Below the pieces are notes generated by a model. That model was not told where the DNA came from. It did no database searches and saw only the letters and a list, made by a program, of their open reading frames with translations. The translations under genes were made by a program, and so were the position numbers. This document shows, in pieces, positions 21,752 through 41,107 of a DNA stretch of 64,000 nucleotides (position 1 is the stretch's first letter; each line of letters begins with the position of its first letter). The DNA is from Phaeosaccion multiseriatum. Its lineage: Eukaryota; Ochrophyta, other classes. The DNA lies in the NCBI GenBank assembly GCA_965112735.1, contig OZ218952.1, positions 2,976,001-3,040,000 of the forward strand, given 5' to 3'.

Positions 21752-22682
21752 ATGCAGCGGCCACCGAGCGAGCGTGCTGGTCCTGCTGGGAACCTCGGCG
21801 GCAAAGCGCTCCCGAAGTTCAGGGAAGGTAAGGTTGGAGGCAAGAGAAGAAGAGGAGACAGAAGAAAACCTTCCCCAAACCCTTTTTCTTCTTCCCCCTT
21901 TTGTCGGCTTCTTTCTTTGATGTCTGTCCACTGTCCATCAGATCCAGAGAACTGTATGAGCAATATGACGGTCCTTCCGGAGCCGGCCTCGGTGTCACAC
22001 TACGGCGGCACCAAGAGGCAGAGTAGGCGCCAAAGCCTGGTTGCAGGGGGTTTGTTGCTGATCCTTGGCTTTGCACTGGTCAAGCTGCCCATGGACCAGA
22101 GAAGCTACGCACGTACAGCGGCTTGGAGGGCGACAAGGGGGGAGCCACAGCCTCCATCATCGTCTCCTAGGACGGGGGGCATGGTTCGGCTGGCGGATGT
22201 GAAGCCTCAGGCCATCAACCACAGCGCCAACCCCGGCTTTAAGCAAGTCTTGATCACCAAGGGCCAGGTACGAAAGGGACATCATGCCTGAAGAGGACAG
22301 AGTTTGGAGTGTGAATGAAGAACGTTGCTATCTTCCCCTTTATGCTTCCATCCCCTTCCTCCCCCCCCCCCCCTCTCTCTCTCTCCTAAGGCTTCCCTCG
22401 CGTCTGACGCCCCATACCACTCCCCAAAAGGTCCCCCGCGTGACTAGCTTCGCTCAAGCGGAGATCAAAGTGAATGGCACGGTGGAGCAGCACAGCCATG
22501 CCACCAAGGACGAGGTGTTCTTTGTGTCGGAGGGCGTGGGCATCTTCACCGTCATGGGGAGAGACATTGAGGCTGCCCCGGGGCTTTGTGTTCACGTGGC
22601 CGCAGGACAGCAGCATCGAATAGTAAACACAGGGTCTCAGCCCTTGGTGTTGCTGTACTTTGGTGTAGATGTGGGGACCTGA
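21752..22682 (+). CDS. Membrane-anchored cupin-domain protein
   Basis: Proposed exons 21752-21827, 21942-22267 and 22431-22682 give about 217 residues. The first intron is 114 nt (38 codons) and remains open in frame, so retention would give a longer protein; this is undecided. An N-terminal region precedes a membrane segment (LVAGGLLLILGFALVKL), then a single cupin-2 barrel: VPRVTSFAQAEIKVNGTV, EQHSHATKDEVFFVSEGVG with metal-type His-x-His, AGQQHRIVNTG, LVLLYFGVD. The substrate is unknown; single-domain cupins range from isomerases to binding proteins. The exon 3 acceptor (AAAAG|GTCCCC) was forced by phase, because the stronger C/T-tract acceptor at 22390 leads to a stop. Confidence 0.82.
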
Positions 22683-23611
22683 GCCTGAGGCAAGAGGAGG
22701 GCATCTGGTCCCCTCTTACCGTAGCTATGCACTCGCCGCACGATTAGGCTCAGCACCATCAGCACCAGCAGGCCGGCTTCGTTGGACTGCTCTGCTGCTG
22801 CCTCAGCTCCGGGCGGCGCCCCTTCTTCCCGTCGTCCTGCGGCCATTGGGGGCCTCCTCTATCGTAGCAGGGAAGCAGAGTCCTGGCCTCCTGTCGTGCC
22901 GAGCAGCCCCTCTTGCTGGACAGATCGAGTCGGGGGTTTGATCTGCCAATGGCGTGTAATGCCTGAGGTCAATGTGCTGCGCGGCGGGCGGGGCCTGTTT
23001 GCTCTCTTCTTCTGGGTTGGTCGACGCGACACGATGCACGAGACTGAAGAACACGGACGCTTCTCTCTGGAAGGGCACCCACACCACATCTTATGCTCGC
23101 TGGCCGGAGCCATCCTCAGTGGGCGGTGTGGCTCAGCAACTGTACTGCATTGCTGCTTGGGGGGACTCTGGTGTCTCCTCATCGTGTCTGCTGCGCCACG
23201 GGGCGTGACGCTTGGGCATGAGGGTTGGGCGTCGCATCGCATGGGGTCGGGACGGGAGGGGGGAGAGCGCCGTCTCTCTTGTCTCGCACGCGTGCTACTC
23301 AACACTCAGTGACGCCGTTCGCGTGGGCAGTGTGCGTGGACAACAGGTCCACCCGCTTCGAACAGCTCTCTCGGAGTTCCCCTCTGCGCTGCTCGTTGCC
23401 TCAGATGTACAAACTCACACTGTACGTAACCTATTGTGTAAATCATGTATGATACATATACTTATGAACTTCTCGCCTGTCGTCGACTTCTCGCCCCTCG
23501 TCTCCCGCCCGCCGGCCGCGCCGGCCCCGCGTCCATGTCAGGATTCAACAAATGGCGTGAATTACAACATGCGCTCTCAGTGCCCTGAAAGGTCAATAAA
23601 GGGTGCAATAA
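22683..23611. other. Intergenic region
   Basis: About 930 bp between two same-strand genes. I find no recognisable exon on either strand and no repeat. Some frames of 80-175 codons exist but have no domain-like content. Confidence 0.5.
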
Positions 23612-25384
23612 ATGCCCTTGAAAGCCCTGACGCTGGGGCATGGAATAGCCTCCTCTCTGTCGGAGCACGGCTTCGTTGCTGTTCGTCAACTACTCTCTAA
23701 CAGTGGTGAGGGAGATGCCCATGCGGCCCAGGCTCAGCTTCTCGAAGACCTCCGCGCAGAAGCAGACACTCTGAGCTCAGGGCTCACCGAAGACGATTTC
23801 GTTGAGAAAGTACGTTCCGCTCTGCTGCAGCTGCTGCTGCTGCTGCTGCTGCTGCCCCAATCTTTGTTGGTTCATCGCTTTCTCTTCTCTGCTCGGTTTT
23901 GTGCACAGGGGTGTGCCCTGGACTTTTTCTCGGATCCTCGCAACCATGTGCTCACAGAAGACCACCCTGCGCGGTGTGACAGGAGCGCATACTTGGCACT
24001 CCGCTGGAAGCAACACACAGACGCGGCTACGAATCTGGAGCCTCGGTAGGACGCTACGCGAACGAAAAGTGAAGTACAGCTGGGGTGGCGTTCTTATTTG
24101 CTCTGCTGCTCCCCGCCCGCTGATGCCATGCCAACAGTTCGAGAATCGAGAATTTTATTTTCTGCACTCTCTCCACTCTGGCCTTCTGTGGCCTGCATCG
24201 CGACGAGGCAGACGAGCACAGTACTGCTGTTTACCTGTTCAACGAGCAGTACATCACGAAGCCCCCGGATAGTCCCATTGAGTTTAGATGGCACACGGTA
24301 GGTCATCCTCGTTACGTACCTAAGCGTCACCCTCCTCTGGTATGTAGCCCGCTTTTACTCACAGAGCCTCTTGAACCCCCGCTCAACGCTTGCAATCTTT
24401 CCAACGACGTGAAGGACGCTCAGGAGCAGCTTGCCATGTGTGCCACTCCTCAGGAGAACCACCCGCTGTACATCTCGGTGTGGGTGGCGCTCGATGACGC
24501 AACCGAAGAGAACGGTTGCCTTTGCCTCTATCCGCAGAAGCAACAGGAGCAAGAGCAGCAGCAGGAGAAGGTATGCAACAAGAGTATGGTGGAGAGATGA
24601 ATGAAGTACTTCCCAAGGAGGGGGGTAGGTGGGCCCCCTGGGGTTGATTGCTCTGTGCGAAGTGGACAGTGTGGGGATGGAAGTGACGGGCGCCGAGTCA
24701 CTCTGTGCTGTGCGACACCACACTTGTCTCTCTCGTCTGCACGTCTATTGTCACTCCACCACCATGCCGCCACCACTACACTCGGGTCACTCTCCTACTA
24801 CGTGCTGCCAGGCGAAACGTGCTTCCCTGCAGAATGATTACACTTCTTCCGCTGTTGTGTCCGACGCGCCACCTCACGACGAGAAGTCCATCTTCCTCCG
24901 GGCAGCGAGTGGCGATGCGGTCTTCTTTCTCTCGACACTGTGGCACTGCTCGGGCCCCAACAGAACCACCCGGGCACGACGCGCATTCTATGCACAGTAC
25001 AGCGGCGAGGTCATCACGCCCACAAGGCATGAGGCTAAGCCTCTCTTGTTCGCAGTGCCTTGCGAGTCTGCCGCCCCTGCTGCTCCTGCTGTACGTGAAG
25101 GGACGGAGGGGCCCGGCCTTGTGGACTCGACGGGTTGGTTCACCAACAAGGAGGAGTGGGACTTTGCATTGGCGACGACCGTGGGTCCGCGCACTCAACG
25201 AGAAGGAGGAGAGGGCTCCGAAAAAGGAGGAGGTGTGGCAGTAGGGCGAGGGCGAAACGGAGAAGAAGGGGGAGCACAAGGCGGCCAAGGAGGAATCGAA
25301 CTCCAACGCAACGCCTCTTCGCTTCCTGCTTTGGCACCACCCCACCAGGCCGAGGCTTCTAAGCGGAGAAAACTAGGCGACTGA
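23612..25384 (+). CDS. PhyH-family Fe(II)/2-oxoglutarate dioxygenase
   Basis: Family members hydroxylate lipids or small molecules with Fe(II), O2 and 2-oxoglutarate. Exons 23612-23809, 23909-24045, 24138-24297, 24415-24570 and 24833-25384 join in frame and give about 400 residues. The iron motif HxD is HTD in FRWHT|DAQEQL, split exactly by intron 3. SVWVALDDATEENGCLCLYP is the classic PhyH strand block. The distal His and 2OG-binding Arg are in STLWHCSGPNRTTRARRAFY. The exon 5 start could also be 24812. The tail is Gly/Arg-rich and disordered. The substrate cannot be read from sequence, and no targeting signal is obvious. Confidence 0.93.
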
Positions 25385-25531
25385 GTGCCCCCTCTTCCAC
25401 TGTTGGACCAGAGAGAGAGACAGAGTACGTACTGCCCCGAGACCTTGAACCAAAGGACAAGCCAGCAAGCCCACGGCGGCCGTGACTGAGGAACGATGGA
25501 GGAGAACAGATGACCTTGGACGGGGAGTTCA

Positions 25532-25786
25532 TTAAAAAACGCTTGCAACTGCAAATTCATCGGGCATCGGGTCCATGGGCTTGACGGCCTGCGAGTAGGG
25601 CATGCTCAAGGTCGCGCGAATGAGGGAGGGGTGATTGAAAGAGTGAGCCGAGGAGGAGTCCGAGTTCGGCCGCTCCTTCGCCTTGGCAGCAGACGCTGAG
25701 TGGGAGTAGGCGAGAGAAAGCCCCCACTACGAGGTCGCAAGGTCGCTCACGGTTTCATATGCTCCCGGCCCGACGACAAAATGATC
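25532..25786 (-). pseudogene. Possible gene fragment with one internal stop, GPGAY motif
   Basis: From an acceptor-like AG at 25788-25787, one minus frame of 85 codons runs to a TAA at 25532. A single TAG at 25729-25727 interrupts it. The start DHFVVGPGAYETVSDL contains GPGAY, like the PGPGxY unit of sperm-tail STPG repeat proteins. The end SLIRATLSMPYSQAVKPMDP is non-repetitive and protein-like. It may be a decayed gene, a terminal exon with a missed intron, or a chance frame. It sits in an otherwise empty gap (25385-26435), which contains a duplicated AGCTGAGAAGAGAAGA near 25968 and 25995. Confidence 0.3.
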
Positions 25787-26435
25787 CTACGTATAGAGTA
25801 CCTTGCCCTACTGAGTGAGGAAGTCAAATCCACGATCGGACGTCGCCATCTGCTGACTGAATGAGGAGGAAGTCGACGAATGAGCATGACGAGGGGCCAG
25901 CGAATCGAATCGAAGCAAGCAGTCTTCGCTCGCCCCGCTTTTTCCCACCGGCGCCCTCCCTTACAGCTGAGAAGAGAAGAAAAGAGTGGCTGCAGCTGAG
26001 AAGAGAAGAGAAAAAGCCCCAGCGCATCACCACAGTGGAGATGATAGGGTGAGGGCGTTCGGACGGAGCGCGATGGCACCGAAAGGGGACTCGTAAGACA
26101 GGCTCAATACCTCAATACGATAGGGTCAGGATGATCAAGTCTGATGCACAGTGAAGTCATTCCAACACCTTACTCCTTCCATTCCATCATATTTATATTT
26201 CTCTCTCTATGGCATTTACTTTGAAGTACCTGAGTGAGCAAAACTGAAGTTTGCGTTTGGTGCGTCCAAAGCTTTTGTGTGAATAAAGTCCTCTCCTCCC
26301 CACGAGGAGATCTCCCCGCAGATTCATTCGGATCGGCTTCATTGGACCCCCGATCTCCTCCCTCCCCCCCCCCTCCACCCATCGATGGATTATGTCGCCC
26401 CACTTCGCTTTAGTCTAACTGTAACTCACACTGAC

Positions 26436-26707
26436 TTACTTGCCCTTGGCCGCCTGCTGTTCCTTAAAGTCCAGCAATGAATCCACCCTATCAAGCATTG
26501 CAAACTCCTCATCCGAAAGAGCCATTTGGCCCTTCTCCTGCACCACCTTGCTGCGCATCACGTTGATTGCTGCTTCTGATCGATCGGTCACACCCCCGAC
26601 GGTCACCATCTTGCTCAGCCCGAACCCCGTCAGGTCAACACCCTCCAGCGTAGCCAGCTTTCCGTCCACGTCTAGCACAACAGCGATGCCTAAGTCGTGA
26701 CGCAGGC

Positions 26708-26743
<36 letters not shown>

Positions 26744-28977
26744 AGAGAGAGAGATAAGAGAGTGAGAGAGATGAGAGACAGAGAAGAGAAGAGAGAGAGA
26801 GGGGAGTTGACACATCATGGAGGTCGCCAGTCAGTGGGAGTATGGGACCGGACTAGACCAGCGATCTGAAAGCAGCGGCAAGGTTTGGCATCAGTGAGTC
26901 AGCAACAAAGGAGCAGTGAGGAAGGGGAGAAAGGGCTGGTGGGCTAAGGACGTACGAGGACGATTGGGAGCGCGAGTTCGATCGCTCACTTGGCGGACGC
27001 ACAAACACACACGTACCGATGTCCTCCTTCGCCCTCGCGTCCGTCGCCCAAGACGACTTGGTGAGGGGAAAGCACAGATCGTTGTCAGTCAACTCTGCGG
27101 TGACAGGGAAAGTCAGTCCCTTCAGTGGCAATCTGCAAAAGGAGAAGAGAGAGCGAGAGAGGTGGGTTGGGGGAGGGAATGAAGGAGGCAAGACTCTCAG
27201 AGTGAGGGGGGGGAGGGGTGTAGCTCGGCTATTCTGGGGCCCACGTATGAAAAAAGCACGTGCGTATATATACATATAATCTCCTTCCCCAAGACACGAG
27301 CAAACCGCGAGGGAATGGTCTTACAATACGAGGAAGTCGAACACAATTCTGCGACCACCGACGCCATTCAATTGCACGCACCTCTTGGCCGCCACAGGAG
27401 GTCCAGATCTTCCAAACGCGGACAGAATCAGCCTCGACTTGTCCGTGTTTAATTGCGGAAAAGCTGCGGCGGAGGAGAATCAAGGATGGAAGGGGGGGAG
27501 GGCAGACCACACAACACAGTACCACAGTGTGAGGGGTGGCGATGAAAGGGACGAGGGAGCACCGAATAAGAAAGCAGGAATGGTGTTTATGGGACTTGTG
27601 CACGGCGCTGCTGTATTGCGAGCACACGCGCACCCCAACGCAGTGCGCACTGCCAATGCAGTTCAGCACAGCAAAGGCGGTCTCTCCCTCATACTGCAGC
27701 CCCCACACCCCCCGTAGTCTCCTCCCTTCCCTTCCCTTCCCTTCCCTTCCTTTAGAGTCTCACAGACTCTTCCTTGCTATGGCACGTGCCGCCTGCCGCT
27801 TCTTCCCAGTGCCGGTCGTCTCGTGTTCTATCCCTCCCTCTCTCTACGCCCACTCATATACACTCTTCTCCTCTCTCTCTCCCTCCACTCACATACACAC
27901 TCTCTACCTACGCGCACTCGTAAAACACTCTGTCGTAGCTCTCTCCCTCTCTCTCTCTCTCTCTGCGCCCACTCACATGACACATCCGTTAGTCCCAGGG
28001 GCTCATCCCTGTTGGAGATGGTGACGCGAAGCTTGGCGATGGTGGCTCCTTGCGGTCCCGCCACACCCTGCTGCGACATTGATGCCTTCTCTTTGGCTGC
28101 CTTCACGCCGGCCTGGTACCGTGCTAGTTGGTCAGCCGTGGAGTCGCCAGTCGGGAGGGGCACCTGAGAACCTGGAAATGTTTCTGGTTTGGCCTGCTTA
28201 AGCCCGCTAACATCGATGCCTATATTCCTCACTACGAGACGAGTGGAGCACACAGTCAGGGTGGGGAGGGCGGGGCATGGTGGGTAAATACAGAAAGAGG
28301 AGAGATGGGAAGAAAGAGAGGGAGTGGCGCGGGGGGCGCTTGGACCAGCCACGCGAAGGCTTTATGTACCAAACTTAAAAGGGAGAAGCACACACCTTCC
28401 GCTGCCATCGCCGTCATTGGACTTGCCAGGGACACTGCGAGGAATCCAGTCATCACTGCAGCTGCAACGCCGTTCTTCAGCACGTCTAATGCTGGTGCTG
28501 CTACCCTCACCAGCTCCCTGACGGGGCTGCTGCTGCTCCTGCCGCTGCTGCGACCATCGTCGTCGTGTGGATTGGACGCCATGAGGAAGCTCCCTCCGCC
28601 TCTGTGGGCAGACGATTTACATAACATGGAGAGAAAGAGACTTAGATGATGATAGAGGGGGGAGCTGGAGCGGCAGAGCCCGAGGCTGTGCGTAATGCTC
28701 ATGTACACAGCAAAAACTGACTCGAACAGCAGAGCGGAACAGAAGCAGCATCAGCAACAGGAACAGCCGCGAGGCAGCAGCAGGGGGAGCAGTTCTCCAC
28801 CCGATTAGGCCTCGTCTTCTACCTTTGCGTGAGTCGCTCATTCTGACGGTGTGTGCGCGACAACTGTGCTGCCCCCGGTGAAGCCGTGAACGCCTGCACA
28901 GCCGATGGGCTAGACCAGGTCACAGCTAGTAGGGAACCTCCTGCTGTTGCTACGGCGGACAACGCAGACAGCCGCAT
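26436..28977 (-). CDS. Plastid-targeted protein with CcmI/CycH-like C-terminal domain
   Basis: Six exons: 28977-28823, 28601-28396, 28231-27977, 27463-27382, 27132-27017 and 26689-26436. All join in phase and give 355 residues. Exon 1 encodes a signal peptide starting MRLSALSAVATAGGSL and ending VQAF|TASPGA, the secondary-plastid import motif. A second hydrophobic stretch (VAAAVMTGFLAVSLASP) ends in AMAAEG, which may be a thylakoid signal or a membrane anchor. The C-terminal half (TDKSRLILSAFGRSGPPVAA, KRLPLKGLTFPVTAELTDND) recalls the C-terminal domain of cytochrome c biogenesis protein CcmI; that similarity is my reading, not a search result. Exons 1 and 4 are too short to stand out and were found by phase. 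Divergent from the TTLL gene. Confidence 0.85.
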
Positions 28978-29114
28978 CCTTTTACTCTCTCTCTCCAATT
29001 AACTACTCCACCCCCTTGTAATGCAAAATTTTCTCGAGTCGAGGCTCAAGCGCTGAAACTGAAACTGAATCCGTTGTTGCGAGAGCCTTTAGCTTTCTCT
29101 ATCAGAGGAATGAT
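28978..29114. promoter_or_regulatory. Compact divergent promoter region
   Basis: Only 137 bp separate the plastid-protein ATG (28977, minus) from the TTLL-like ATG (29115, plus). It includes a short C/T run on the plus strand at 28986-28996 and an AT-richer stretch near 29020. A bidirectional promoter is inferred from spacing alone. Confidence 0.4.
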
Positions 29115-38004
<8,890 letters not shown>

Positions 38005-39150
38005 TGGGGAACCATCAGAGGAGGCGTAGGAGCTGATGATCTGATGCTGATGCTGATGCGTGTGGGTTAGTAGAAGAGAGAGAGCGAGAGCAACCGAATC
38101 CATGTGCACAAATCAAGCCACACCAAAACCAATACAACTGTAGCTCAGCCATTTTTTGTTTTTATTTAATTCTTTTTTTCCAAGATTTTGTATCATTGTC
38201 TTCTTTTTTTGCCCGTGTGCTTGACACATTACTTGACAAGGAGCGAAACATCCAAACATGCCTGCCCCTTTTAGGGGGAAATTCAAACGTGCCCACCTCG
38301 TAATGCTCCCTCTTCTCTCCCTTCTCTCATTTTTCGCCCGTCAGTCCTTCCCTTTTCCTTTTTCAAAAAAAAAATGAGAGGGGGCAGGAGAGCCACACAG
38401 GAACATCGCATCGAAAATCGACGCGATGGGCGGCCACCAAACGAGAGGCATTCTATCTTCAGCGCTGTCCTCTTGTCACTCTGACAAGACACGCTGAGCA
38501 CCAAGGGAGAGGAGCCGTCCATCCAGGAGGGCCCAACGGAGAGGGAGAGCAGCCGTCCATCCGCCGTCCCCTCGTGTGCCTCCCACCGGGACGCGCTTCT
38601 TCGTTTGCGTGGGGCAGACTTTAAGAGTGAGAGCGAGTGCCTGCCCCGGCCGCTGCCCCCCTCTCTTTTCGCGTTTCATCGCTCGACCCCGAAGTTCCTC
38701 CCTTAATAGGCACGGGCAGTGTCGATATGCCTCCCAGGAGCGTCGAAATGTCTCCCCGACGGAGCAGTGTTCCCGTGTGTTCCGCGCGGGATCCATTCAC
38801 CACAGGCCTCCGTAGGCCTCCATAGACGGCCTCGGGTGAGCTTGGTCGCTTGCTCAGGCGGACTCTAATGGGGTCTCCTATGCGACAGTCCACGCCTATC
38901 TATACCCTTTTCAATCTTTCTTTCGCTCACGCTCCTCTGCTCCGCCGTTGCTCTTCCTCCTTCTCCTCCTCCTCCTGCTCCTCTTCTCGTTCCTCCTCCC
39001 TAACTGCCCGCCAGGGACGTCAAGCAAAACACGCCGCGCTGAAGCTGAGCCGCGAAAAACAATGCAAAAGAGTCGCTTGCCCCAGTACAGCGCACATAGA
39101 GAGAGAGAGGTTGGTGGGGCGAAGCGTCTACAGAAGCATCGCGCTTACGA
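38005..39150. other. Convergent intergenic region
   Basis: About 1.1 kb between the 3' ends of the TTLL gene (+) and DOLPP1 gene (-). It includes AT-rich likely 3'UTR sequence (38140-38240) and an A-run near 38365. Short CCGTCCATCC repeats occur near 38516 and 38551. No supported coding content. Confidence 0.5.
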
Positions 39151-40765
39151 TCACACACCCTTCTCCTTCCCACACGTGGCTACTCTGAGCAACCTCGCCA
39201 GCTTGCTGCGGGACAGTCGGGGGCAGTGAGGGAGGAGAAGCTGCGCGACAAGGGCATTGTGAGTATCGCACAGGCAGGAGAGGCGCACGAGAGGGTGTGT
39301 GTGGGTAGGTACAAGATGCGGACAAGCGCAAGCGGCAAGCAAGGAGAAGGAGGAGCAAGGCGGGTGAGTGAGCGAGTAGGTGCAGAGAGAGAGAGAGAGG
39401 AGGCCCCACGAATTGGCACTACAGGGAAGGGTGACACACACACAGGGTGAGAAAGAAAGGCGCTCACAGAGACGACAAGACACGACATGGGTGCTTGCCC
39501 GAGGCGCTTGCATGTTGGCTCTACGTAGTCTAACATGACCTTACCTTCTCGCAGATGACGTACCAACCGATGGCCATGCAGGCTCCTATAGAGCCCCCAC
39601 TACAGACTTGAGACAGAGTGTGACACGCGAGGTAGATCTGCCGATTCGGGGAGGAGCAGCAGCAGAGAGGAGGAGGAGGTGGGTGGAGGGGCCATGTTGG
39701 GGACCGACAAGGGCCATAAAAACCGAGAGACAGAGAAAGTGAAGCAGTAGGGAAGTTCATAAACACCATCACATGTCCACAGAGCGAGTGTGTGTAGCAG
39801 GAGGGACTTTCTCAAGCATCATCAAGTGTCCACAGAGTGGGTCGGGTCCAAGCCAAAGGCCGCCCCGCTGATGACTCACCCTTGAATAGCCAACCGCCGC
39901 TGCCCAGGAGAAGAGGAGGCAGGCCGCCCCGCCTCTGACCCATCGATTGTCGCTGCCGCCATTAAGCAGCGTGTGGGCACTGGCCCTGCCGAGGAAGTGC
40001 AGGTGGAGGCCACAGCAATCAGTCAAGAGGCCAGGATTCTTGGGAAAGAAAGGGAGGGATGGATGGATGCCTCTTTCTTTCTTTCGTTCGTTCGTAAGTG
40101 AGTGAGTGAGAGAGACGTACCTCCTGTATATCCAAAGTGCTGTGAAGGTGGCAAAGTATGCCATGAACTGCGCATGGTTGGAGGGAAACCCCGAGCCGCC
40201 GTTCGGGCAGCCTTCAGGCCTCGCTTGGTACAGCGCAGGGATTGCCTTGAGCACCTGTAGCCGGGAGAGAGAGAAGTCGGCACCATCTTGAGCACAGTCA
40301 TCTTTTCAGGAGTGGCCACGTTCTACTTCAGGAGTGCCCTACCCACCTTGTTGCACAGAAGGTCAATGCCCTGTCCGAAGAGGAAGAGAAAGAAGGGGAT
40401 TTCTCGGCGCGTCAAGAGGAGCGTGAGGTAGGCCACCGCGAGAAAGCTGCGTCCAGTCAATCGAGCAGAAAAAAAGTCAAGTCCACGAAGCGGTGTCCGT
40501 CAGAAGCGGTTGGAGAAGCAGCAGACGACCAAAGGTACGGATAGCAGCATTGCTACGTAGGCAAGCTTACATGGGAGAGAGCGTCAACAAAGCCATCGGG
40601 ACACCGAGTAAGGCATCACTCCGATACCTGGAGGAGACGCAGGGCCGTACGTTGGTGAGACACAGACAGGCAGAGGGAGCACTACAGGCAGAGGTTTCTC
40701 TCCACGCACCTGACCACAGTAAGCCCAAAGTACTTATACTCTGGGTCGCAAGGATCCAGCGGCAT
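39151..40765 (-). CDS. Dolichyl-diphosphatase (DOLPP1-like, PAP2 family)
   Basis: The enzyme hydrolyses dolichyl diphosphate to recycle the lipid carrier of N-glycosylation on the lumenal ER membrane. Exons 40765-40710, 40627-40571, 40446-40347, 40254-40121, 39985-39880, 39637-39545 and a tentative 39240-39151 join in phase and give about 211 residues. MPLDPCDPEYKYFGLTVVRY is followed by LAVAYLTLLLTRREIPFF, the first membrane segments. PAP2 motifs are KAIPALYQARP, GFPSNHAQF and SRIYLACH, with catalytic His in the last two. Two further membrane segments follow (AACLLFSWAAAVGYS, GSIGACMAIGWYVI). The last exon is uncertain. Two exons are under 60 nt. Divergent from the RGS gene. Confidence 0.9.
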
Positions 40766-41107
40766 GGATCCAAGAGAGAGAGAAGAGAAACCACTTGAAG
40801 ACAAAAATGTTTGGGGAACGAACTCCTCCGAGAGAGCAAAAAAAGGAAAATGAAAATTGAAAATTCAATGTGTTGATGAGAAGGTGGTGCAAGGGTGGTG
40901 TGTGAGAAAAAAATGGTGAGGAGTTTCTGTATCACCAACAGGTCATCACAATTGGGTCAAATTTTTTATTTCTGCGCGACATTTCTCAAGTTCTCTGGGC
41001 TCTGACGAGGGTTTTGAGCCCCTCGTCTTCTCTGCTGCTGCCGCGGCAGCAATAAAATTACGATCGCTTTGACCGGACAGTGTGGTAGAGGGTTGGGAGT
41101 GAGCGGC

